A DNA stretch of 20,828 nt from a virus, in the IMG/VR virus record IMGVR_UViG_3300025889_001159, positions 1-20,828 of that record. One strand, written 5' to 3'. Under the pieces are notes generated by a model. It was not told the DNA's origin and ran no database searches. It saw nothing but the letters and a program-made list of their open reading frames with translations. Both the position numbers and the translations under genes were made by a program. The stretch's first letter is position 1. Every line of letters begins with the position of its first letter. This document shows, piece by piece, positions 1 through 7,582 of this stretch.

Positions 1-27
1 ACCATCACCGCTACCGACTCCGACTAA
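1..27 (+). CDS. C-terminal end of upstream gene, probably major capsid protein (partial)
   Basis: The first reading frame gives eight residues (TITATDSD) and then a TAA stop. It is followed by an intrinsic terminator and the tail tube A gene. In T7-type phages the major capsid gene lies immediately before the tail tube A gene with a terminator between, so the capsid C-terminus is the natural guess. The fragment is too short to recognise from its own sequence, so the identity is inferred from position only. Confidence 0.45.
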   Translation, partial: TITATDSD

Positions 28-42
28 TCGGATGGGTAGACC

Positions 43-79
43 GAGCCGGCCTCTGATGATTCGGGGGCTGGCTCTTTTT
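43..79 (+). terminator. Intrinsic (Rho-independent) terminator
   Basis: A 9-bp GC-rich stem (GAGCCGGCC at 43-51 pairing with GGCTGGCTC at 66-74, one G-T wobble) encloses a 14-nt loop and is followed directly by five T residues at 75-79. It sits between the presumed capsid gene end and tail tube A, the same place as the T-phi terminator of T7 between genes 10 and 11. It probably lets more capsid than tail transcript be made. Confidence 0.8.
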
Positions 80-94
80 GCGTAGAGGTTATCA

Positions 95-709
95 ATGGCT
101 GCTGGTGATACGTCAGTTTCTATTTGCGCGGATGCCCTAATTCTCTTGGGCGCCAAGCCAATATCGTCCTTTAATGATGGCACCGACGAAGCCAATACCG
201 CAGACCGCCTGTATCCCAACGTGCGCGATTCTGCGCTGATGATGTACCCCTGGACGTTTGCCTACAAAAAGGTTTTGTTGTCCAGGTTAATTACTACCCC
301 AGTTACCGAGTGGAAGTACGAGTATCAATTGCCGGGTGACCGCCTGGGCAACCCTCGGGCTATGTACACCACTTCCGACGCATCTGCGCGGCCATCAAAA
401 GAGTGGGAGGTGCAGGGCGACAAGCTGCTGACAAACGAGACTACGGTTTACGTTGACTACCCGTATCAAACGCCCGAGTTCGCCATGCCGCAGTCATTCG
501 TGCAGTTTATGAAATATATGATGGCATGGCACTTGGCTTACCCCATTACTGAACAGCAAGACAAGGCTGCGTATTGGCAGAGCATTGCTGTTGGTTCGCC
601 CGGCGAAAACTTCCGAGGCGGCTACTTCCGGGTTGCTGCCAACATCGACTCGCAGGGTCAACCCAACCAAGTTATTGAAGACTACAGCCTGGTGGCCGCG
701 AGGTACTGA
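95..709 (+). CDS. Tail tube protein A (T7 gp11-like, adaptor/gatekeeper)
   Basis: The 204-aa product resembles podovirus tail tubular protein A, which forms the ring joining the portal to the tail nozzle in T7-type virions. The length is close to T7 gp11 (196 aa). Family-typical features are the N-terminal ADALILLGA helix followed by aromatic-rich PWTFAYKK and a later YEYQLPGD stretch. The ATG at 95 is preceded by AGAGG with good spacing. The stop overlaps the start of the next gene (TGATG), so the two tail-tube genes are probably translated together. The identification rests on overall resemblance and on the neighbouring gp12-like gene. Confidence 0.85.
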   Translation: MAAGDTSVSICADALILLGAKPISSFNDGTDEANTADRLYPNVRDSALMMYPWTFAYKKVLLSRLITTPVTEWKYEYQLPGDRLGNPRAMYTTSDASARPSKEWEVQGDKLLTNETTVYVDYPYQTPEFAMPQSFVQFMKYMMAWHLAYPITEQQDKAAYWQSIAVGSPGENFRGGYFRVAANIDSQGQPNQVIEDYSLVAARY

Positions 710-2919
710 TGGCTCGGTTTGTAGACTTCCAAACCAACTTCTCGACCGGGGAACTAGACCCCCTGTTGAGGGCGCGCGTTGACCTGCAAACCTACAACAA
801 TGCGCTGGCCAAAGCAACGAATGTTCTGATTCAGCCGCAGGGTGGGCTGCGCCGCCGCCCTGGCTCCAAGCACATACTTGAGTTGCCCAACACGGGCACC
901 GAGTCTGCTGGCAATGGTGTGCGGATGGTGCCGTTCCAGTTCAGCGTTGACGATAGTTATATGCTGGTCTTTGTGCCCACCAGGATGTACGTCATCAAAG
1001 ACGGCAGCGTAATTGCCGATATCAACGGTACCGGCAACAACTACCTGACTACCACTATCACGGCGTCAATGCTGGATGATATGTGCTGGACGCAATCTGC
1101 CGATACATTGATTGCGGTGCATCCTGATTTGCAGCCTGTGCAGATTCAGCGCGACAGCGACTCTGCCTGGACGATTGCAAGCATCACGTTTGACAGCATC
1201 CCCAAGTATGCGTTTGAGTTGGATAGCCACACTTCGCAGGGCGCTGACATTACGCCGTCTGCGGTGAGCGGCAACATAACCATTGACGCCACCAGCACCA
1301 ACCACACCAGCGGCACCGCCCAGGGCGGCACGGTATCCACGATTACCCTGAAGTCTGCGTCCAGCAGCACAGACAATATCTACGAGAGTATGTTTGTCGA
1401 AATCACCGGCGGCACCGGCGCTGGCCAATCAAGGATTATTGATAGTTATGTCGGCTCGACCAAAGTGGCTACAGTTCACCCCAACTGGGATACTGCCCCT
1501 GATGCTACTAGCGTTTACTCGGTTGCTTCGTTTAAGGAAGCGGCGGTTAACCAGTACATCAACGCATCACCGCAGGGCCGCGCCCGCATCATTCGATATG
1601 TGAGCGATACCCAGGTTGAGTGCGTTACCGAATACCCGTTCTTTAACACCGACCAAATTACTGCTGGTCGCTGGGAAATCGAGCATGGTTATGTAGATGT
1701 GTGGTCTAGCACCAAGGGCTGGCCGCGCACGGTTACGTTCCATGAGGGGCGTCTATACTTTGGCGGCAGCAAGTCGCGGCCATCTACTATTTGGGGCAGC
1801 AAGATTGGCTTGTTCTTTGACTTTGTGCCAACCGAGTCATTGGACGATGACGCTATTTCTGCCACCCTGGACACCAACGAATTGAACGTAATTACGGATA
1901 TCATTAGTTCGCGTGACTTCCAAGTGTTTACGACCGGCGGCGAGTTCTATGTGCCGCAGCAGGGCACCGACCCTGTAACGCCCCTGACGTTTATTTTTAA
2001 GGCCGTAAGCCGCAATGGCATCAAGCCTGGAACCAGGGTGCAGTCGGTGGATTCGGGGTCTGTGTATATCCAGCGCCAGGGCAAGTCGCTCAACGAGTTC
2101 GTGTTCTCTGACACCCAGCTTACATACATCACGCAGCGCATATCCCTGCTTTCGGGCCATTTGCTCAAGTCGCCGAACCGCATTGCCCTGCGTAAAGCCA
2201 GCAGCACCGAAGACGCCGACCTGCTCATGATGACCAACACGACCGATGGCAGCATGGCTGTGTTCAGCATTATGCGTAGCCAGCAGGTTACCAGCCCGTC
2301 GGAGTTCACCACCGATGGCGAATACCTGGATGTTTCGGTTGATGTGACTGACATATACACCACCGTCAAGCGCACATTCGACTCGGTGGACAGGTACTTT
2401 GTCGAGTTATTTCAAAACACCCTGTATACCGATTGTGCGTTTACGGGCGGCGCGGCGGCGAGTGCCAGTAGCCTGCCGCACGAGGGCGAGACTCTGAATG
2501 TCATTTGTGACGGAGTGCCCCAGGGCGACGAGGTGGTTTCTAGCGGCTCGATTACATTTGACCGTGCCAGCGCCACCAGCTACGAGGTTGGCTTGCCAAT
2601 GACCGTATATGCCAAGACCATGCCTGCCGAAATCAGTATCGGCACGGGCACCAGGATTGGTTTTAAAAAGCGCATCGTCCAGGTAAACGTGGTGGTGAAC
2701 GATAGCCAGCACCTGAATATCAACGCGCAACCTATTCCATTCCGAAACTTTGACACCGATATGCTGGATGAGCCGGTGCCCGAGTTCACCGGCATTAAAC
2801 GCCTGGACGGGGTTCGTGGTTATTCAAGAGATGCTGCTATTGAGATTACGCAGACCCTGCCGCTCAAACTGACGCTGTTGGGTCTTGAGTACAAGATAGC
2901 GGTACACCAAGGGTCATAA
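709..2919 (+). CDS. Tail tube protein B (T7 gp12-like, tail nozzle)
   Basis: The 736-aa product has the hallmarks of podovirus tail tubular protein B, the nozzle through which DNA leaves the virion; T7 gp12 is 794 aa. The N-terminus carries the family-like FQTNFSTGELDPLLRARVDL segment, then the QGGLRRRPGSKHI stretch near residues 44-56. A central KGWPRTVTFHEGRLYFGGS motif, near residues 340-358, is typical of the beta-propeller part. The start codon overlaps the stop of tail tube A by one base. The downstream gene starts two bases after this stop, so this is one transcription unit. No signal peptide or membrane segment is visible, as expected for a capsid-external structural protein. Confidence 0.88.
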   Translation: MARFVDFQTNFSTGELDPLLRARVDLQTYNNALAKATNVLIQPQGGLRRRPGSKHILELPNTGTESAGNGVRMVPFQFSVDDSYMLVFVPTRMYVIKDGSVIADINGTGNNYLTTTITASMLDDMCWTQSADTLIAVHPDLQPVQIQRDSDSAWTIASITFDSIPKYAFELDSHTSQGADITPSAVSGNITIDATSTNHTSGTAQGGTVSTITLKSASSSTDNIYESMFVEITGGTGAGQSRIIDSYVGSTKVATVHPNWDTAPDATSVYSVASFKEAAVNQYINASPQGRARIIRYVSDTQVECVTEYPFFNTDQITAGRWEIEHGYVDVWSSTKGWPRTVTFHEGRLYFGGSKSRPSTIWGSKIGLFFDFVPTESLDDDAISATLDTNELNVITDIISSRDFQVFTTGGEFYVPQQGTDPVTPLTFIFKAVSRNGIKPGTRVQSVDSGSVYIQRQGKSLNEFVFSDTQLTYITQRISLLSGHLLKSPNRIALRKASSTEDADLLMMTNTTDGSMAVFSIMRSQQVTSPSEFTTDGEYLDVSVDVTDIYTTVKRTFDSVDRYFVELFQNTLYTDCAFTGGAAASASSLPHEGETLNVICDGVPQGDEVVSSGSITFDRASATSYEVGLPMTVYAKTMPAEISIGTGTRIGFKKRIVQVNVVVNDSQHLNINAQPIPFRNFDTDMLDEPVPEFTGIKRLDGVRGYSRDAAIEITQTLPLKLTLLGLEYKIAVHQGS

Positions 2920-2921
2920 TC

Positions 2922-3521
2922 ATGGTAACACCAGCAACAATATACGCAGGCGCCCAACTGGTTGGTGGGGTCGGGGAATACTACGCCGCCAAAGCAGAAG
3001 CCATTAACACGCAGACAGCCAACCTGCTGCGAGCAAATGACGTATTGTTTGCCACCGAAATCCAAGCGATGCAGGGCGAGGAATACGCTCGGATACAAGC
3101 TGGTCGGACAATACAGCAGGCCAATATCACCGCAATGAACCAGCGGATGATTGGCAATAAACTACTGCGCGACCACCGGCAATCTGTTGCAAGCGCAAGG
3201 GCCAGGGCTGCTGCCAATGGCGTGGCGTTCAACGAGGGCAGCGTTGCCGCATTTGAAAATGAAAACCTACGCCAAACCATGATGGATGTTGGTGTTTCAG
3301 ACTTTAACGCCCTGACCGCCCTGGTGTTTGGCTTTGAGGATGCTACCGCCCTGTTGCAATCGCAAGAGCGCCAGGCAACTCTAAGCCTGTATTCAGCCCA
3401 ATCGCAGGCACAGCAGTACCGCATGGCCGGAGAGGCGGCTCGTACTACCGGGCGGCTCAAGGGTGGCCAGGCATTGCTGGAGTCGGGATACAAGTTCTAT
3501 CAGTTGTATCCACAGGCTTAA
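2922..3521 (+). CDS. Small internal virion protein (T7 gp14-like)
   Basis: The 199-aa protein is almost the same length as T7 gp14 (196 aa), and lies at the matching place right after tail tube B. It opens with a hydrophobic ATIYAGAQLVGGVGEYYAAKAEA segment (residues 4-26). A long alpha-helical, Gln- and Ala-rich body follows. The segment DHRQSVASARARAAANGV (about residues 87-104) resembles the conserved core of this family. In T7, gp14 leaves the head and enters the outer membrane to form part of the DNA-ejection channel. The gene begins only 2 nt after the previous stop, with AAGGG just upstream. The assignment comes from order, length and composition and has not been tested by alignment. 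Confidence 0.75.
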   Translation: MVTPATIYAGAQLVGGVGEYYAAKAEAINTQTANLLRANDVLFATEIQAMQGEEYARIQAGRTIQQANITAMNQRMIGNKLLRDHRQSVASARARAAANGVAFNEGSVAAFENENLRQTMMDVGVSDFNALTALVFGFEDATALLQSQERQATLSLYSAQSQAQQYRMAGEAARTTGRLKGGQALLESGYKFYQLYPQA

Positions 3522-3537
3522 AAGAAAGAGCGCATAG

Positions 3538-5328
3538 ATGGCAACAAGAATTACAGACGCAGGCAGAGTCCAGCTAATTGCACCTGGCAGCAGCCCCATG
3601 CGCCCGGCTGAATATCGCGGTGTGGATTACCGTGGCTACACAGCAGAGGCGCAGGCAGCCGGTGCCCTGGGTGATGTGATTAGCCGCATGAGTTCGTTCG
3701 CTGCCAAGCTGGGCGAGCGCGCTGTTGGCCAGCAGGCGCAAGAAGATTATTTTGCCAAGTTCCAGGTTACGGCTGCTGATATTCGCCACGCCAAAGACGG
3801 CGACCCCGATAATCTTTTGATTGGCAATGACGCGACGATATATGGCCGCACCCTTAAGAAGATGCGGGCCATGCAGTTGTCGGGGATGTTCGAGACTGAG
3901 ATTAAAAGTCTTGCAGCCAAGTTAAAAACAGACGCTGAGAATGGTTTGCCAACTGCAAACGTGGCCTCTCAATTGGAAGCGGCTATTGCGTCGAACGTGG
4001 ATATTCTGTCAAAGCAAGACCCAGAGGCGGCGGTTAAGTTGTATGCCGCCAGCAAAGGTTACGCATCTACAGCCATCAATTCAGCGTATGAATATGAAAT
4101 TAAGCGCAATAAAGAAAGGCGCGAGGCTGCTGTTACTTTGTCCAACGAGCAAGAGAATCCTGAATTAACCAGCATATTAAATGCCGGAATTACCACAGGC
4201 GCAGAGGGCACGATAAACAATATCTCGGTGCTGGACACCCGCAGAACGCTCCGGGCGCAGCAAGCGTTTGGCGCCAGCGGCCAGCAGCTTATGGATGAGA
4301 CTATCAAGGCAACTGATGCCCACATATTGGCGTCGGCGCAAGAATATGTCTCCCAGTATGTCAGCGCATCAGACAACCCGACAAAAGCGTTTCGAGATAT
4401 CCGCAACGGCACGACCGACAACGCTGCGGTGAATGCAATCCTGACCGGCGTTAATGCTTTTGATAACTCTGCCGCCCCCGCCTGGGCAACTGACATGGCA
4501 GCCAAGGTGCGCGATTCTGCCAAAAAGGCTTATATGGATTGGGCATACGAGCAAGACCAAATTGAGAAAGCAGACAAACGCGCAGCCGAACTGTACAAGG
4601 TTGACTTTACAGAGGCAATGGCTAATGGCGACAGGGCGGGGATGGAGCAGGCGCTGTACCAATTGAAGAACAGCAACCCTGAAGCGTATTTGAAAATGAA
4701 CGAGGATTATCAGGCTTGGTCAAACGGCGGGTCTTTGTTTTCTCGATTTGATAACCAAAGCATAGTTGAGATTCTTGACAGGAAATTCAACTCGCCATAC
4801 GGCGACCCTGTTACTCCTGATGATGTCTACCAGGTTCGCGGTCAACTGACCCAAGAGACTTTCCGCAGGTATCTCGGTATGGTTAAGTCATTCGACGATG
4901 ACCAGGTACGCAAGTTAAAAGAGTTGGCTGTTGCTAGGCTGGAGATGGTGCCTGGCCCGTTGGTCGGCTCCCAGGCAAGGGCCGTGAACGCCCGCAAAGA
5001 AAAGCAGTTGGCTGACCTGATTAACAAATACATGAGCGACAGAATCCGCGCAGCCCGCGACCCCAACTTTCAAATGCCTGGGCCATTCCAATGGTTGGAT
5101 GCTAATTTTGAGACAAGCACCGCCGCATCGGATGCACAAGCAAATGCCAGTTTGGTAGCCAAGGTGAATGGCCGCACATACAGGACTGAGGCTGCTTTCA
5201 CCGCGGCTATTAAAGAAGCGCAAAAAAGAAGTGATGCCGACCGTGTAACGCAGTTAACGGCAGAGTTGGGTGAATTAAGGGAAGCCATCAGGCTAAACCT
5301 GGTCGATGAAAAAGGCAACAAAAAATAA
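3538..5328 (+). CDS. Internal virion / DNA-ejection protein (T7 gp15-like position)
   Basis: The 596-aa, strongly alpha-helical protein is rich in Ala, Glu, Lys and Gln, with no signal peptide and no clear membrane segment. It follows the gp14-like gene as gene 15 does in T7, although T7 gp15 is longer (747 aa). The N-terminus has a Tyr/Gly-rich stretch (EYRGVDYRGYTAEAQ, residues 25-39), then helices likely to stack in the internal core or periplasmic tube. The start is set by a purine-rich AAGAAAGAG at 3522-3530, 7 nt before the ATG. The stop overlaps the next start (TAATG). The function is inferred from synteny; I see no catalytic motif. Confidence 0.68.
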   Translation: MATRITDAGRVQLIAPGSSPMRPAEYRGVDYRGYTAEAQAAGALGDVISRMSSFAAKLGERAVGQQAQEDYFAKFQVTAADIRHAKDGDPDNLLIGNDATIYGRTLKKMRAMQLSGMFETEIKSLAAKLKTDAENGLPTANVASQLEAAIASNVDILSKQDPEAAVKLYAASKGYASTAINSAYEYEIKRNKERREAAVTLSNEQENPELTSILNAGITTGAEGTINNISVLDTRRTLRAQQAFGASGQQLMDETIKATDAHILASAQEYVSQYVSASDNPTKAFRDIRNGTTDNAAVNAILTGVNAFDNSAAPAWATDMAAKVRDSAKKAYMDWAYEQDQIEKADKRAAELYKVDFTEAMANGDRAGMEQALYQLKNSNPEAYLKMNEDYQAWSNGGSLFSRFDNQSIVEILDRKFNSPYGDPVTPDDVYQVRGQLTQETFRRYLGMVKSFDDDQVRKLKELAVARLEMVPGPLVGSQARAVNARKEKQLADLINKYMSDRIRAARDPNFQMPGPFQWLDANFETSTAASDAQANASLVAKVNGRTYRTEAAFTAAIKEAQKRSDADRVTQLTAELGELREAIRLNLVDEKGNKK

Positions 5329-7514
5329 TGGACTACTTAGACGCCACCTACTTATCGTCCGAGGCTAACCGCGAAATTGGCCGCGGTGTCAGGTTTGACG
5401 TTGACCAAAGCGGCAAAGTCTTTGAGGTTGCCAACGAGCCTGAGGCTTTGCCAATGGAGGTCACGGCTGGCGAGCAAGAATCAAAATCGCTGGCTGAGTT
5501 TGCTAAGTCGGGGCTGGATGTTTACGCTGGTGGCCTCAAGGGTTTGGCTCAGGCTTGGGTGGGAATTGGTGGCGACTTGGAGCGCCTGGCTACTGGGCTG
5601 CGTGATGCTGCTATGGCTGGCCCCAACGAGTCTGCGTGGGATGCGTTCCTGATGGGGTTGGGCAAAGACAGCACGATGCTGTGGGATACCAATGAAGCCA
5701 AAGCGATATTGGATAAGTATTTGCCATACCAACCCATAACCGAGGCTGGCGCTGCAAAAGTGCCTGGCGAAGATGGTCGATATATGGGCGAGGGCATGGG
5801 CGAGTTTTTTGCGCCTGGTGGTCAACTTAAGACGGGAATGCAAGTTATCCGAGGTATTCGCAAAGGTTTGCAAAAAATACCCGATATGAGGACTGTTCCA
5901 GTTATTCCATTCCCTGAGTACGGCGAAGAACTTAGAGCGGCTCTTGGCCTTTCAAATCAGGGTGTTGATGCTGGTAAAATAAACAAAGGTGGTTTATATG
6001 AAACAAGACAAGATGGCGACTTCTACAGAGTCGGCAAAACAAGCGATGCTGGAAGCAGACCAAGCGATGCTGGAAGCAGACAGGGTGCTGGAGTCGATGG
6101 GGTATACCCAGGAACAGCTATCGAAGTTAGAACTCCCGAGCGACGACAGTCTGTATACGGCAATCAAGAACGCCCAATTGACGAGGCAGTTCAAGATAGA
6201 CTAACGCCGCAAAATAATCCGGCATTGCGCGTTGCCAATGAATATAACCAGGCTACATTTAACGCGCCCTATAACTACGATATTAAGATTGAACCATCTA
6301 GCCTGAGAAAACAATCGGCAGTTGGTGTTGCATACGAATTGGCAGCAAAACGCACACCTGGGTATGCTGACGCTGTATTTAACGCATACAAGGCAGACCC
6401 TGAACTTGGCCCCATCATTGAGAACATGGGGATTAAGTCTTATGACGAACTGGTGCAGGCTTCGTACAAGCAGATGGAAAAGGAAACCATCGACCAATTT
6501 AGGAAGCTGCCGATATCCCTGTCATACCACCAGGGGCCAGGAACTTACTTAGACAGCAAAGAAATGCTGCGTGATGTGCATTTGCATAACCATATGTACG
6601 TCTACCAGGGCGGCGACCCGCATGAGTTCCTTAATGTCGTTGACCCTGAAACCGGCCTTAACAGCAATGAGATATTCCGCGCCGTGCATGATTACTTTGG
6701 CCATGCAATCAAAGGCAACCAGTTTGGCCCGAAGGGAGAAGAAGTGGCGTGGGCTTCTCACGCCCAAATGTATTCGCCTCTTGCCAGGTTGGCTATGACC
6801 GCAGAGACTCGCGGGCAAAACAGCTTCGTAAATTACACCCCCATCAACGCGGGACTTATTAAGAAAATGGAGTCTGTGCGCGTCAGGCAAAAAGAGTTAA
6901 TTCGCGCCGGCAAGAGGGACGATGCAGAAAAACTTGCTGAAACTTTAAGAGGCCTTGGTGGCCAATGGCAATACGCAGAGCAGGCCTCGGTATTGTTGCC
7001 GCCTGAAATGACCCGTATGGACTACGCCGGCGGTATACCCGATTACTTGCGTAAGTTGCAGACCCCCGAAGGCCTTACTATGGAAGCCGAGCATTACAGT
7101 CGAGTGCAGGGGCTTGAGCAATTAGACCCAAGCCAATATGGCACCGGCGCGCCAGGCAGGGAGGCTGAACGGCTTGAGTCTGCTGGGGCGCAAAAGCCCA
7201 GGTCTTTTTTCTATGAGGCTGGGGCACAGCCCGAGCCGGAAGTAGTATCAATATCAAAAGGCAAATATAGGGGAAAACTTGAGGGCTTGTATGACTTTGA
7301 TGCTGACCCATTGGGCTTAAACAAAATTGCAAGCGTTGCCAATACGAATAGCGTTATGTCCAAAATAAACGCTGGCGTTCGCAATGAGTCATCCAGGATG
7401 AATGACTTGGAACGCATGATTTATGAGCGTGGATATCGCGGGTATGTCAGCGGAGAAAAAGGCAGCCGCCGGGCGGTTGTGTTTGAGCCAACCCAAGTTC
7501 AGGAAGTAAAATAA
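5328..7514 (+). CDS. Large virion-associated protein with conserved HDYFGH / ETRGQN domain
   Basis: The 728-aa protein lies in the ejection-protein block. Residues 1-220 form a helical N-terminal part. Residues about 224-292 are a Gly/Ser/Arg-rich linker with a tandem heptapeptide. Residues about 295-560 are a compact domain with H454-D455-Y456-F457-G458-H459, G470-E471-E472 and E493-T494-R495-G496-Q497-N498. The C-terminus has GYRGYVSGE and VVFEP, a style seen at the end of toxin- or polyvalent-type domains in phage proteins. I recall the HDYFGH...ETRGQN pattern recurring in phage virion proteins without an assigned function. The spaced His, Asp and Glu residues suggest a metal site or catalysis, which is inference. 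The start overlaps the previous stop (TAATG), and the linker also encodes a gene candidate in another frame (5998-6204). Confidence 0.72.
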   Translation: MDYLDATYLSSEANREIGRGVRFDVDQSGKVFEVANEPEALPMEVTAGEQESKSLAEFAKSGLDVYAGGLKGLAQAWVGIGGDLERLATGLRDAAMAGPNESAWDAFLMGLGKDSTMLWDTNEAKAILDKYLPYQPITEAGAAKVPGEDGRYMGEGMGEFFAPGGQLKTGMQVIRGIRKGLQKIPDMRTVPVIPFPEYGEELRAALGLSNQGVDAGKINKGGLYETRQDGDFYRVGKTSDAGSRPSDAGSRQGAGVDGVYPGTAIEVRTPERRQSVYGNQERPIDEAVQDRLTPQNNPALRVANEYNQATFNAPYNYDIKIEPSSLRKQSAVGVAYELAAKRTPGYADAVFNAYKADPELGPIIENMGIKSYDELVQASYKQMEKETIDQFRKLPISLSYHQGPGTYLDSKEMLRDVHLHNHMYVYQGGDPHEFLNVVDPETGLNSNEIFRAVHDYFGHAIKGNQFGPKGEEVAWASHAQMYSPLARLAMTAETRGQNSFVNYTPINAGLIKKMESVRVRQKELIRAGKRDDAEKLAETLRGLGGQWQYAEQASVLLPPEMTRMDYAGGIPDYLRKLQTPEGLTMEAEHYSRVQGLEQLDPSQYGTGAPGREAERLESAGAQKPRSFFYEAGAQPEPEVVSISKGKYRGKLEGLYDFDADPLGLNKIASVANTNSVMSKINAGVRNESSRMNDLERMIYERGYRGYVSGEKGSRRAVVFEPTQVQEVK
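5985..5992 (+). promoter_or_regulatory. Ribosome binding site of the nested gene
   Basis: AAAGGTGG lies inside the coding region of the 728-aa virion protein, 5 nt before the ATG at 5998. It is one of the better Shine-Dalgarno matches in the window and has no reason to exist for the host frame, so it supports an internal start in the +1 frame. Confidence 0.5.
5998..6204 (+). CDS. Nested small gene in +1 frame (68 aa, unknown, helical)
   Basis: A 68-codon frame (start MKQDKMATSTESAKQ, end TRQFKID) lies wholly inside the 728-aa virion protein gene, shifted by +1. Support: AAAGGTGG 5 nt upstream of the ATG; codon choice like the true genes (GAC, AAG, CTG, CAG, GAG frequent); and an acidic, soluble-helix composition with an exact heptad pair QAMLEAD-QAMLEAD. 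In the same stretch the host frame is low-complexity and has a cluster of AGA codons. The same 21-bp duplication therefore builds a coiled-coil-like heptad here but a Gly/Ser linker in the host frame. I do not recognise the product. It could instead be a fossil of a separate gene fused into the host frame, or chance. Confidence 0.5.
   Translation: MKQDKMATSTESAKQAMLEADQAMLEADRVLESMGYTQEQLSKLELPSDDSLYTAIKNAQLTRQFKID
6040..6081 (+). repeat. Perfect 21-bp tandem duplication
   Basis: Two identical 21-bp copies lie at 6040-6060 and 6061-6081, beginning CAAGCGATGCTGG. The unit is seven codons, so neither reading frame is broken: the host frame gains SDAGSRP/SDAGSRQ and the nested frame gains QAMLEAD twice. 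It looks like a recent replication-slippage event. Confidence 0.9.
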
Positions 7515-7582
7515 TGAAAAGTATTGCAACTGGCGCTGGTTCTGCGACAATAACGCAAGACGGGAAAACTGATGGCAATTGA
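7514..7582 (+). CDS. Possible 22-aa leader/coupling ORF
   Basis: The ATG at 7514 overlaps the stop of the 728-aa protein gene (TAATG), and its 22 codons (beginning MKSIATGAGSATITQDG) end at 7582, ten bases past the start of the 1073-aa gene at 7572. It spans the only sizeable gap (57 nt) between two large virion genes. This geometry would let ribosomes travel from one gene to the next. There is no recognisable product, and it may be only a chance open frame. Confidence 0.25.
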   Translation: MKSIATGAGSATITQDGKTDGN

